Of a stretch of DNA of 64,000 nt, positions 50,530-61,131 are shown piece after piece. The stretch covers positions 82,809-146,808 of the forward strand of contig NZ_JACLAW010000012.1 in NCBI RefSeq assembly GCF_014230315.1. Reading direction: 5' to 3'. The first letter of the stretch is position 1. Each line of letters begins with the position of its first letter. Both the position numbers and the translations under genes were made by a program. Source of the DNA: Novosphingobium flavum. GTDB lineage: Bacteria; Pseudomonadota; Alphaproteobacteria; Sphingomonadales; Sphingomonadaceae. Under the pieces are notes generated by a model that saw only the letters and a program-made list of their open reading frames with translations, was not told the DNA's origin and ran no database searches.

Positions 50530-52398
50530 TCAGGCCGGGTGAGTGGCGGTGTGCGGATGGGTGTCGCGGCGCGCGGCCGGCCCGAACGAGAACAGCGGCC
50601 GGGCTCCTTGCGGCAAGGCGATCTCGCCGGCCGCCACGCGCTGCTTGAGATAGTGGAAGGTCTGCGCGGTCTGGGCGAAGAGGTGCTCGCCGGTGCGGAT
50701 CGGCTCGGCCTCGGGCGCGCCCAGCGGCCGCAGTTCCACGTCATAGTCTAGCGCGAAGAACAGCGGGAACGAGTAACGCTCCTCCGCCACCTTGCGCACC
50801 CGGTGCGAAGTGGCGACGAAGCGCCCGCCCGACCAGTATTCCAGCATGTCGCCGATGTTGACCACCAGCGCACCGGGCACCGGCGGGGCATCGATCCACG
50901 CGCCGGCCTGGTTCATCACCTCCAGCCCCGGCCCGCTGGCCAGCAGCAGGGTGAAGCACTCGTAATCGGTATGGGCGCCGATCCCCGGCGCGTCGGCGGC
51001 GGCGCTGTCGTGCGGATAGTGCAGCAGGCGCAGCTGGCTCGGCGGGCGAGTGACGAGGTGGTCGAAGGCATCGGCCCGCTGGCCCAGCGCCAGGGCAAAA
51101 CCGCGCAGCAGCCGCTGCCCCACGGCGAAGACCGCGCCGTAGTAGGCCATCACCTCCTCGCGGAAGCCGGGCAGGTCGGGCCATTGGTTCGGCCCCAGCA
51201 TCGGGGAGCCTGCGGGAACAGCCTCGGCGGCAAGGTCGAGCGCAAGGTCGAAGGCCTCCTTGCGGTCGCGCTTGCGCCCCTCGGGTCCGGCCGGGCCGAA
51301 GCTTTCCTCGCCCTCGGGCACATAGCCCCGGTGGTTGGCGGAGCGGCCGATATAGCTTTGCATCTTGGCCGCCGTGCCCTGCGCGAAGAACCGCTGGGCG
51401 CCATGACGCAGCCCGGCGATCACCGCCGGGGCGATGCCATGGCCGGTGATGTGGAGAAAGCCGACCTCGCTCGCCGCCCGGCGCAGCGCCGCCACGGTCA
51501 TCGCCTCGGCCCCGGCATCGCCGCTGCCCAGCGCGGAAATGTCCACCACCGGAACCGCCGTGAACGGTCCGTTCCGGGCCCCCGCCACGGCCGCCACCGG
51601 CCGCGCCGCGCTGTGCAGCGCCGGCTCCTCGGCGGGCAGCAGGCTGCCGTGCAGCTCGACCAGCTTCAGCTCGCGCAGGAACGGCTCGCCCTTCGGGTCG
51701 AGGTCGCACACCTGCAACCGCGCCCCCGCCAGCGCCGCGCCGGCCTCCAGCAGCATGGCGCCTTCACGCCACGGCAGGGTCGAGCGTTCGATCCGCCAAC
51801 CCTCGGCAGTCACCGTGCCCAGGGAAATCTCGCAGTCGACCAGCGCCCGCGCCTCGTCGGCCGCCGCCGCCGCCACCCGCTCGCGCAGCGCGCCCGAAAC
51901 CCGCAGCGCGCGGCCCCGCGCATAACCGAAGCGGTTGCCGTGGCGCACCAGCACCGCCTCGCGCCCGTCGGCCAGGGTGAACAGGGCCGAACCTGTGATC
52001 GCCCCCGTCGCCGCCGGCTCGCGCTGCCAGTGTTCGATATAGTCGGCCTCGATCCCGCGCTCGACCAGCAGGTCGCCGCGCGCCTCCAGCCTGCCGCGAT
52101 CGCGCCGCCCGGTCGGCTGGAAGTCGATGTCCCGGCGCCACTCGGCCTCGTCGCCAAACCGGCGCAGCTGTCCGGCAAACCCTTCCTGCATGGCCAGCAG
52201 CGCGGCATCTTCGCGGCTCAGCTCGGCAAGGCACCGTGCGCGGATGCGCCGGGTCAGGGCGGGCGGCTGGCGCAGGTCGACGAACAGCACCGGCCCCTGC
52301 AACCAGTCCACCCGGGTCAGCGTGTCGACGGGCTGCCCGGGAACCGAAAACTGCAGCCTGCGCCACAATCCCTGAACAGTCACCGCATCTGGGGTCAT
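50530..52398 (-). CDS. Two-domain protein: unrecognised N-terminal domain fused to an isopenicillin-N-synthase-like 2OG/Fe(II) dioxygenase
   Basis: In this 622-residue protein, residues about 285-622 form an IPNS-type dioxygenase. Iron ligands are His476 and Asp478 in GAHTDYECF and His532 in TSHRVR, and the 2-oxoglutarate/substrate pair is Arg541 and Ser543 in RYSFPLFF. Residues 1 to about 275 have no family I can name. They are rich in Trp and Arg, with VDWLQGPVLFVDLRQ and WRRDIDFQP, and look beta-rich and lipocalin-like. ATG 52398 is used, not a TTG at 52443. The gene is cotranscribed with the binding protein of the nitrogen island, so its substrate is probably a nitrogen compound. Confidence 0.8.
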   Translation of the reverse strand: MTPDAVTVQGLWRRLQFSVPGQPVDTLTRVDWLQGPVLFVDLRQPPALTRRIRARCLAELSREDAALLAMQEGFAGQLRRFGDEAEWRRDIDFQPTGRRDRGRLEARGDLLVERGIEADYIEHWQREPAATGAITGSALFTLADGREAVLVRHGNRFGYARGRALRVSGALRERVAAAAADEARALVDCEISLGTVTAEGWRIERSTLPWREGAMLLEAGAALAGARLQVCDLDPKGEPFLRELKLVELHGSLLPAEEPALHSAARPVAAVAGARNGPFTAVPVVDISALGSGDAGAEAMTVAALRRAASEVGFLHITGHGIAPAVIAGLRHGAQRFFAQGTAAKMQSYIGRSANHRGYVPEGEESFGPAGPEGRKRDRKEAFDLALDLAAEAVPAGSPMLGPNQWPDLPGFREEVMAYYGAVFAVGQRLLRGFALALGQRADAFDHLVTRPPSQLRLLHYPHDSAAADAPGIGAHTDYECFTLLLASGPGLEVMNQAGAWIDAPPVPGALVVNIGDMLEYWSGGRFVATSHRVRKVAEERYSFPLFFALDYDVELRPLGAPEAEPIRTGEHLFAQTAQTFHYLKQRVAAGEIALPQGARPLFSFGPAARRDTHPHTATHPA

Positions 52399-52426
52399 CG
52401 CCGGCTCGATCCCGTTTTTGTGCAGG

Positions 52427-52445
52427 CCAATGCTGCATTGCAAAA
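52427..52445 (-). promoter_or_regulatory. TGC-rich operator-like site (copy 3)
   Basis: On the - strand this reads TTTTGCAATGCAGCATTGG and shares TTTTGCAnTGCAnCAT with copy 1 at 25221. It lies 29 bases before the dioxygenase start. A partial copy, GCAGTGCAACAT, is at 46329-46340. Confidence 0.4.
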
Positions 52446-52463
52446 GGAAGCTAGCCGAGTCTG

Positions 52464-52516
52464 CTCATAGTACTAGAGGCGAAATGCTGATGAAGCTCAT
52501 ATCCATGATCTATGAG
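52464..52516 (-). promoter_or_regulatory. Promoter region of the dioxygenase operon with palindrome
   Basis: The palindrome CTCATA-TCCATGATC-TATGAG (52496-52516) lies just upstream of a possible -35 (TTCATC, 52494-52489 on the - strand) and -10 (TACTAT, 52472-52467) with a 16-base spacer. Another CTCATA half-site occurs at 52464. The position fits activation by a LysR-type protein, whose gene is next door. Confidence 0.5.
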
Positions 52517-52578
52517 TGAAGCGACTGATCCCGAAATTCCTGCCGTCCCAGCGCCTCACAACCCCGATCTGAAACCCT

Positions 52579-52672
52579 CGTCATTGCGAGGGGCGCAGCC
52601 CCGCGGCAATCCAGGGCGGCCTCGCGCAACGGCTCTGGATTGCCACGCGACCTGCGGTCGCTCGCAATGACG
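52579..52672. repeat. Palindromic dispersed repeat (TCATTGCGAG type)
   Basis: The 94-base element is bounded by perfect 12-base inverted ends, CGTCATTGCGAG and CTCGCAATGACG. It has a second internal inverted pair, GCAATCCAG (52606-52614) and CTGGATTGC (52635-52643). It would fold into a long hairpin and sits between the LysR gene and the dioxygenase promoter. Confidence 0.85.
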
Positions 52673-52684
52673 ATGGGTGTTGCT

Positions 52685-53629
52685 CTAAACCCGCTTCGCC
52701 CTGAGCCGCCGCCGCATCTCGTCAAGAAACAGTTGGGTCGCCGTATCGCGCGAAGGGTCGGCGCGGGAGATCAGGTAGATCTCGTAGGCCGGCTGGAGGT
52801 GCGCCGGCAGCAGCGGCCAGAGCTTGCCCGCGCGCACGGTTCCTTCGGCCGCGCCCACCGGCAGGAACCCGATGCCCACGCCCAGGCTGACCAGCCGCAG
52901 CGCCTCGTGCACGTCCTCGGCCTGCCCGGCCTGCTCGGCGCCCAGCCCATGGCGTCCGCGCAGCCGGGTCACGGCCTCGGGCTCGTCGGCCCCGGTCAGG
53001 ACGAAGCCTTCGCGGCGCAGGTCCTCCAGCCGCGCGATCTTGCGGCCATAGAGTGGGTGACCGCGCGCGCAGAACAATTGCTGGGTCTCGACGAACAGCG
53101 GCTCATAGACCAGCTCCGGCCCGGCCGAGCCTTCGTAGCCGATCCCCACTTCCACCTCGCCGCCGCCCAGCGCCTCCAGCACCCCGCGCCATGCCGAAAC
53201 GCGCAGCTCCATCGCGATGCCGGGGTGGCGGGCGTGAAACGAGGCGATGGCGGCATCGAACTCGGGGCAGACGATCGAGCTGATCAGCTGGATGCGCACC
53301 ATGCCGCCAACCCGCTTGGTCGCCTGCGCCACCTGGTGCTGGGCCATGCGCACGTGCTCGAACATCTCCTCGCACAGCGCGTGCAATGCGCGGCCCGCCG
53401 GGGTGATCCGCACCCCGCTGGTCGAACGGTCGAACAGCCGCGCGCCGAGCTGGTCCTCCAGTCGCTTGAGCGCGGCGCTGACCGAAGGCTGCTGCTTGTT
53501 GAGCGTGCGGGCGGCTGCACCGATCCCGCCCGAACGGACGATCTCGAGGAAGACCTTGAGCAGGTTCCAGTCGACATTGCGGGCAAAGTCGCGGTCGATC
53601 CGGGCCGTCTGTTCACTCATGGGGGCCAT
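52685..53629 (-). CDS. LysR-family transcriptional regulator
   Basis: The 314-residue protein has an N-terminal winged helix (WNLLKVFLEIVRSGGIGAAA, then LNKQQPSVSAALKRLEDQLG) and a C-terminal effector domain of the periplasmic-binding type. ATG 53629 and ATG 53620 are both possible; neither has a strong ribosome-binding site. It precedes the dioxygenase and binding-protein genes on the same strand and probably controls them through the palindrome at 52496-52516. Confidence 0.9.
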   Translation of the reverse strand: MAPMSEQTARIDRDFARNVDWNLLKVFLEIVRSGGIGAAARTLNKQQPSVSAALKRLEDQLGARLFDRSTSGVRITPAGRALHALCEEMFEHVRMAQHQVAQATKRVGGMVRIQLISSIVCPEFDAAIASFHARHPGIAMELRVSAWRGVLEALGGGEVEVGIGYEGSAGPELVYEPLFVETQQLFCARGHPLYGRKIARLEDLRREGFVLTGADEPEAVTRLRGRHGLGAEQAGQAEDVHEALRLVSLGVGIGFLPVGAAEGTVRAGKLWPLLPAHLQPAYEIYLISRADPSRDTATQLFLDEMRRRLRAKRV

Positions 53630-53725
53630 GTTAGGTGCGCCCTCGGCATCCGCCAAGGGCTTGCGGCACCGGCCCGCCGCCCCTTTCGCTTTCCTACATG
53701 CGCCGATCCTGCGACACTCGCCACG

Positions 53726-56378
<2,653 letters not shown>

Positions 56379-56382
56379 TCAA

Positions 56383-56412
56383 GAAAGGGCCGGCGCGAGG
56401 GCCGACCCTTTC
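56383..56412. terminator. Imperfect hairpin between convergent genes
   Basis: GAAAGGG pairs with CCCTTTC, continued by CGGC/GCCG after one mismatch. It lies between pgm and the TonB-domain gene and could weakly terminate both. Confidence 0.5.
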
Positions 56413-56464
56413 ACGGGGACTGCAGGTCAGGAGACCCGGCATTACCGGGCCCGAGGACCCGAGT

Positions 56465-56815
56465 TCAGTTGAGGCGCCAGGTGATCGGCAGGGTCACGCT
56501 GGTCGCGCCGCCCGGAGGGGCAGGCAGGGCGCCAACCTTGGTCGGCAGCGACAGGGCTTCCTTGTCGAGCGTGGCCGAGCCCGAGGCGGCGACCAGTTCG
56601 GCCCGCTCGATCGCACCGCCGGCATTGACGTAGATCTTGACCTTGGCCGTGCCCTCCTCGCCGCGCATCTGGGCCGTGCGCGGATAGGTCTGCTTGCTGG
56701 CCACGATCCTTGCGACCTGCTGGGTCCAGCCGGCGGCCTGGGCCAGAGCCGGCGAAGTTCCCAGCAAGGAAGCCGCGATGGAAAGGAGAACGATACTGGT
56801 CTTGGTCTTGAACAT
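56465..56815 (-). CDS. Exported TonB C-terminal-domain protein
   Basis: The 116-residue protein has a cleavable signal peptide (1-25, ending ALAQA) followed directly by a TonB-type C-terminal domain (YPRTAQMRGEEGTAKVKIYV and a final ITWRLN). It lacks the membrane anchor and proline-rich arm that a working energy transducer needs, so it is probably a soluble periplasmic protein and not TonB itself. It lies alone between pgm and a chemotaxis receptor. Confidence 0.82.
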   Translation of the reverse strand: MFKTKTSIVLLSIAASLLGTSPALAQAAGWTQQVARIVASKQTYPRTAQMRGEEGTAKVKIYVNAGGAIERAELVAASGSATLDKEALSLPTKVGALPAPPGGATSVTLPITWRLN

Positions 56816-56928
56816 CCGAATTGCCCCTCTTTTCTATATGGTGTGATTACTGATATTTTCGGCTGACTAAATTGTGGTTCAGGATCACGGTTCGTGAACG
56901 GTGATCGCATGATCCGCGTTTATACGGA

Positions 56929-58788
56929 TCAGAACTCGCTCCAGTCCGTATCTTCGTATTGAACCGCGGCATTGCCGTGGAACGCGGGCGCGGCGGCGGC
57001 GCGCGCCGGAGCTGCCGGCAACCTTGTTGCCGCGCTGACGGGACTGCGCGCGGGGATCTTCATCGCCGCCTTGGCCTCGAGCCGGAACCGGCCGAGCCGC
57101 TCGACCAGCTGGATGGTCTGTTCCGACAGGTTGCGGGTTCCGGCCGTGCTCTCCTCGACCATGGCCGCGTTCTGCTGGGTGAACTCGTCCATCGCCGAGA
57201 CCATGCCGCTGATTTCGCCAATCCCGCTGGCCTGCTTGCCCGCGGCCTCGGCGATCTCGTCGACCAGTCCGGCCACGGCGGCGACCTCGTTGGCGATCTG
57301 GCGCAGGGCCTCGCCGCTCGATTCGACCAGGCTGACCCCGCTTGCCACCTGCGAGGTGGAGGTGCCGATCAGTTCGCGGATGTCGCGCGCCGCATCGGCC
57401 GAACGCTGGGCCAGCGCGCGGACCTCGTTGGCGACGACGGCGAAGCCCTTGCCCGCCTCGCCGGCGCGCGCCGCCTCGACCCCGGCGTTGAGCGCCAGCA
57501 GGTTGGTCTGGAAGGCGATCCCGTCGATCAGGTTAACGATCTCGGCCATCTGGCGAGAGGAGCCCTCGATATTGCGCATGGCGACGGCCGCCTGGCGCGA
57601 GACTTCCTCGATCCGGTTGGCCGTCTCCCGCGCCACGGTGAGGCGGCCCGAGGTCTGGCGGGCATTGTCGGCGGTGATCTTCACCACGCCGCTGAATTCG
57701 CCGAGCGTGCGGCTGGTCTCGGCCAGCGAGGCGGCCTGGTGCTCGGTCCGGCGCGACAGGTCGGTCGAGGCGGCGGCGATCTCGTCGGTGCCGACGCGGA
57801 TCGATTCGCAGCCGCCCACGATCGTGCCGAGTACGTCGGCAAGGCTGGCCACGGCGAGGTTGAAATCGGCATGGAGCTTGCCCAGCGCGCCGCTGCCGTC
57901 GGGTACGCGGTGCAGCAGGTTGCCCTCGGCCAGGGCCGAAAGGCCACCGCCGATCGCGTCGATCGTGACCTGGACGTCGCGCGCCCGTTCCTGCTCGGCC
58001 AGGGCGCGGCGGTGGTCGGACGCGAACAGGGCCTTGAACCCGTCGATCGCGCGGGCGAGGTTGCCCACTTCGTCGGTGCGCTCCATGCCCGGGATCGCCA
58101 CCTCGAGGTCGCCGCCCACCAGCCGGCTGACCGCATCGCTCATCTGGCGCATCGGACGGGCGACGGTCTTGATCAGCAGGAACAGCAGGGCCACGGCCAG
58201 GATCAGGGCGGCGCAGACCGCGGCGATGGTCACCGTCCGGGCCGAGGCGAAGATGCGATCACCCTGCGCGGCGACCGCGCCGGCGCCCTTTTCGTTGAGA
58301 TCGATCAGGGTCAGGACATTGTCCTCGACCGCATAGAACGCGTCGAGCGATTCGCCCTCGAACGTGGCCATGGCCGCGCCCCGGTCCGGCTCGGCGAGGA
58401 TGGTCTGCGAATGGCCGGCATAGGCCTCCCAGCTCTGGCGGAAGGCATCGAACGCCTTCTTCTGGGCCGGATCGGACAGCGTCTTGGCATAGTCGGTGAT
58501 CGAATCCTCGATCACCTTGTGGGCATTGCGCACCAGCTTGGCCGAGCGCTCCTGCACCGCGGGGGTCGCGGCCCGCAGGTAATCTTCTTCCTTCATGCGG
58601 TACTGGGAAAGGTAGGTGTGTATGTCTCCCAGCGACTGCGACGCCGGAAGCCAGCGCGTGCGCAGTTCGGCTGACAGGCCGTTGACCTGGCCGATCTTGA
58701 CCAGGGCAAAGCCGCCCAGTCCGGCCATGGCTACCAGCAACAGGCCAAAGGCCAGGAACAACCGCGTGGAAATAGTGCCCCGAAACAT
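56929..58788 (-). CDS. Methyl-accepting chemotaxis protein
   Basis: The 619-residue protein has two membrane segments (about 8-30 and 185-210) around a four-helix-bundle sensor domain. HAMP regions and a signalling domain with the hairpin tip [22 protein letters not shown] (about 434-455) follow. It ends in DWSEF, which fits the xWxxF pentapeptide used to tether CheR. AGGGGAGC precedes ATG 58788. No che genes are in the window, so it feeds a chemotaxis system encoded elsewhere. Confidence 0.94.
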   Translation of the reverse strand: MFRGTISTRLFLAFGLLLVAMAGLGGFALVKIGQVNGLSAELRTRWLPASQSLGDIHTYLSQYRMKEEDYLRAATPAVQERSAKLVRNAHKVIEDSITDYAKTLSDPAQKKAFDAFRQSWEAYAGHSQTILAEPDRGAAMATFEGESLDAFYAVEDNVLTLIDLNEKGAGAVAAQGDRIFASARTVTIAAVCAALILAVALLFLLIKTVARPMRQMSDAVSRLVGGDLEVAIPGMERTDEVGNLARAIDGFKALFASDHRRALAEQERARDVQVTIDAIGGGLSALAEGNLLHRVPDGSGALGKLHADFNLAVASLADVLGTIVGGCESIRVGTDEIAAASTDLSRRTEHQAASLAETSRTLGEFSGVVKITADNARQTSGRLTVARETANRIEEVSRQAAVAMRNIEGSSRQMAEIVNLIDGIAFQTNLLALNAGVEAARAGEAGKGFAVVANEVRALAQRSADAARDIRELIGTSTSQVASGVSLVESSGEALRQIANEVAAVAGLVDEIAEAAGKQASGIGEISGMVSAMDEFTQQNAAMVEESTAGTRNLSEQTIQLVERLGRFRLEAKAAMKIPARSPVSAATRLPAAPARAAAAPAFHGNAAVQYEDTDWSEF

Positions 58789-58993
58789 GAACGCTCCCCT
58801 GCTCGGAAATCTTGCTGGGGAGGAGGGCTAGAGGGACGCCGGTCACGATTGGGTGAGGGCGCGGCTGCGGTGAGTCACGGAAAAAGGGTTGCCGCGCCGT
58901 TCAGGTTTGGCAGCGGGGCCCGGCGTAGGCGCGGACAAGGCCCGAGAACGCATTCGGGCGCTGCTTTCGCCGCGCCGCCGTTTTCGCCCGAGA

Positions 58994-59120
58994 GGGTGAC
59001 ACGAGTGTAACCCTGTTCGGCCGCTTGTCCGGCGGATTATCGCGGGGCATCAGGTGTTTGCCGGATCGGTGCATGGGTGACACTTCTCCAACCGGGCGCG
59101 ATTTTCCAACAGTTCAAAGA
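58994..59120 (-). repeat. GTGTCACCC-type dispersed element, copy B (inverted)
   Basis: Read on the - strand it has CTCTTTGAAC, then AGTGTCACCCATGCAC (59084-59069) and the GTTACACTCGTGTCAC-containing block (59015-58994), as in copy A. It lies in a 519-base gap (58789-59307) that otherwise shows no convincing gene; the short open frame 58901-59083 overlaps the repeat. Confidence 0.7.
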
Positions 59121-59307
59121 GCGCGGATGAAGGCGCGCGGCGGGAGAATGACAGGCGCGGTCGATGTAGGAAAGCAGCGCCATTCTCGGTGTGGCACAAA
59201 TGCTGCGATCGGGGTCGAGGGCGGTTGTCCTCGCTATTCCTGCTGATAGCGGTCATTCCGGACACGCCAACATTGCGGACATTGCAGCCTCGCCATACTG
59301 TGGCGGA

Positions 59308-59565
59308 ATGAACGGTGAGGGGTACAAGCCTAGCACCACGCGCGGCGGGCTATGTGGCTGCTTGATTGCAGCTTTCATTGGCGTGCCCCTTATGAGCTTT
59401 GCCATTCTCGTGAGTTCCCTAGGCGACTGTGCGCCGGACATTCCATGCAAACACGGTATCATTTGGTCGTTGATGCTGCCGTCCATCGCCATCGCTGGCG
59501 CAGTTGGTTTTGCAACGCGATTGGCGGTCAATCGATTCTTTGATCGCCATCGGGGTGACAGCTAG
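59308..59565 (+). CDS. Small hypothetical membrane protein
   Basis: The 85-residue product has two hydrophobic stretches (about 13-35 and 47-66) and four cysteines (GGLCGCLIA, GDCAPDIPCKHG). The gene is clearly less GC-rich than its neighbours and its start is uncertain; an in-frame GTG exists at 59191. I do not recognise the family. The base composition and surrounding repeats suggest acquired DNA. Confidence 0.45.
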   Translation: MNGEGYKPSTTRGGLCGCLIAAFIGVPLMSFAILVSSLGDCAPDIPCKHGIIWSLMLPSIAIAGAVGFATRLAVNRFFDRHRGDS

Positions 59566-59604
59566 CCCGACTTTCCTGACATTTGCGCGCTGCCGTTGCG
59601 TCCT

Positions 59605-59698
59605 CGATAGCCGTCGCCCCGGACTTGATCCGGGGCCCCGCTGCCTTCAGCGACGGTGGTGAGAAAAAAGCGGGATCCCGGATCAAGTCCGGGATGAC
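59605..59698 (-). repeat. Dispersed palindromic repeat, copy 2 (inverted)
   Basis: Read on the - strand the 94-base element starts GTCATCCCGGACTTGATCC and ends GGCGACGGCTATCG, as in copy 1 at 49015-49107. It fills the gap between the small hypothetical gene and the secretion adaptor. Confidence 0.85.
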
Positions 59699-59792
59699 GA
59701 GAATGGCAGCAAGCCGACACTCCCGCCATGCGCCCCCATGGTCCGCCCCCTGACGGCAGACAGTCCTTCGCGCCGGAAGGCAATCGAGCCGA

Positions 59793-61130
59793 CTAGCGGA
59801 AGGCTCGCGCGAACTGGTCGGCCAGCGGCTTGAACAGATAGGACAGCAGGCTGCGCGAGCCGGTGCGGATGAAGCTTTCGGCGGGCATCCCGGCGCGGAG
59901 CCTAAGCGGGCCGAGGGGGGCGAGGTCTTGCGGGGCGAGGCTGATTTCGGCGGTGTAGTACACCGCGCCGCGCTGGGGATCGACCGTCCGGTCGGCCGCA
60001 ATCCGGGTGAGGCGGCCCTTGATCTCGGGCGTGGTGCCGGCGCGGAAGGCGGAAAAGCGGACCGTGACGTCCTGCCCGGCCGTAACCTCGTCGATATCGG
60101 CGGGGCTGATCCGGGCGGCGATGACGAGGGGGTCGCGGTCCGGCACGATTTCCAAGATTGTCTCGCCCGCCGGGACGACGCCGCCGAGCGTGGTGAAGGC
60201 CAGCTTGTCCACCACGCCGCCATAGGGCGCGCGGATCAGGTTGCGCTCATTGGCATCCTGCGCCGTGATGTTGGCCTGCCGCTGGTCGAGCAATTTCTGT
60301 TCGACCAGCGCGAGATCGGTGCCGGCCTGGCGGCGGGCATCCTGATCCAGCACGAACATCTGCTCGCGCAGTTCGGCCGCGCGCGAGACCTGGCTCGCGG
60401 CCTGGGCCTCGGCCGCGGCGGCGTTGCCGTTCAGGCCTACTGCGGCGCGGGCCAGCTCGTTGCGGCGCTGGAGCGTGGTGAAGCGCTTTTCCCAGAGCTT
60501 GTCGTTGGCGGCGCGTTCCTCGGCGATCAGGGCGGCCTGCTGGCGATAGACCCCGCCCTGGACCCGATAGGAGCCGGCCGCCTTGCCGGCTTGCTCGATC
60601 TGGGCGGCGAGCGCGGCCCGCTGACCGGCAAGGGCGGCGCGGCCGAGCGTGAAGAGGCGGCGCTCGCCCGCCATGATTGCGGCCACCTGCGGCTGGGCGG
60701 CGCGGGCGGCGAGTTCGGCCGGAAAGGTGATCGTGCCGAGGCCGTCCCGCTCCGCGCGCAGGCGGGCTTGCCGGGCGAGCAGCTGGTCGATCGATTCCGC
60801 GGTCATCGCCGCGCCGGCCGCCGAGACATTGCTGTCGAGCCGCATCAGCACTTGCCCGGCGCTGACCCGTGTGCCGTTGCTCACCGGGATCGCCGCGATC
60901 ACCCCGCCGCGCGGGTGCGCGATCTTCTTGACCTGACCCGCGACCGCCACCTCGCCCGGGGCGATGACCGCGCCGGACACCGGGATCACGGCGAGCGGGG
61001 CGATCAGGCCGGCGAAGGTGAGGCCGAGCATCCAGCGGGCGCGGCGCAGGCTGCGGGCAAAGGCGGCGGCCGGATCGGCGGGCGCGGCGGTTGCCGGGCT
61101 GGAGGCGGCGCCAAGGGCGATGCCGGTCAT
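59793..61130 (-). CDS. Type I secretion periplasmic adaptor (HlyD/PrtE family)
   Basis: The 445-residue protein has one N-terminal membrane segment (about 34-56), a lipoyl-like region (VKKIAHPRGGVIAAIPVSNG), a long coiled-coil hairpin (about 105-300), and the C-terminal APYGGVVDKLAFTTLGGVV and RTGSRSLLSYLFKPL. It links the inner-membrane ABC exporter to an outer-membrane TolC-type channel. It starts 1 base after the ABC gene stop. Confidence 0.93.
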   Translation of the reverse strand: MTGIALGAASSPATAAPADPAAAFARSLRRARWMLGLTFAGLIAPLAVIPVSGAVIAPGEVAVAGQVKKIAHPRGGVIAAIPVSNGTRVSAGQVLMRLDSNVSAAGAAMTAESIDQLLARQARLRAERDGLGTITFPAELAARAAQPQVAAIMAGERRLFTLGRAALAGQRAALAAQIEQAGKAAGSYRVQGGVYRQQAALIAEERAANDKLWEKRFTTLQRRNELARAAVGLNGNAAAAEAQAASQVSRAAELREQMFVLDQDARRQAGTDLALVEQKLLDQRQANITAQDANERNLIRAPYGGVVDKLAFTTLGGVVPAGETILEIVPDRDPLVIAARISPADIDEVTAGQDVTVRFSAFRAGTTPEIKGRLTRIAADRTVDPQRGAVYYTAEISLAPQDLAPLGPLRLRAGMPAESFIRTGSRSLLSYLFKPLADQFARAFR

Positions 61131-61131
61131 G

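Noticed and set aside
58901..59083. A 60-codon open frame on the - strand
   Set aside because: It overlaps the GTGTCACCC repeat, has no ribosome-binding site and no counterpart in copy A, where the frame stops after seven codons.
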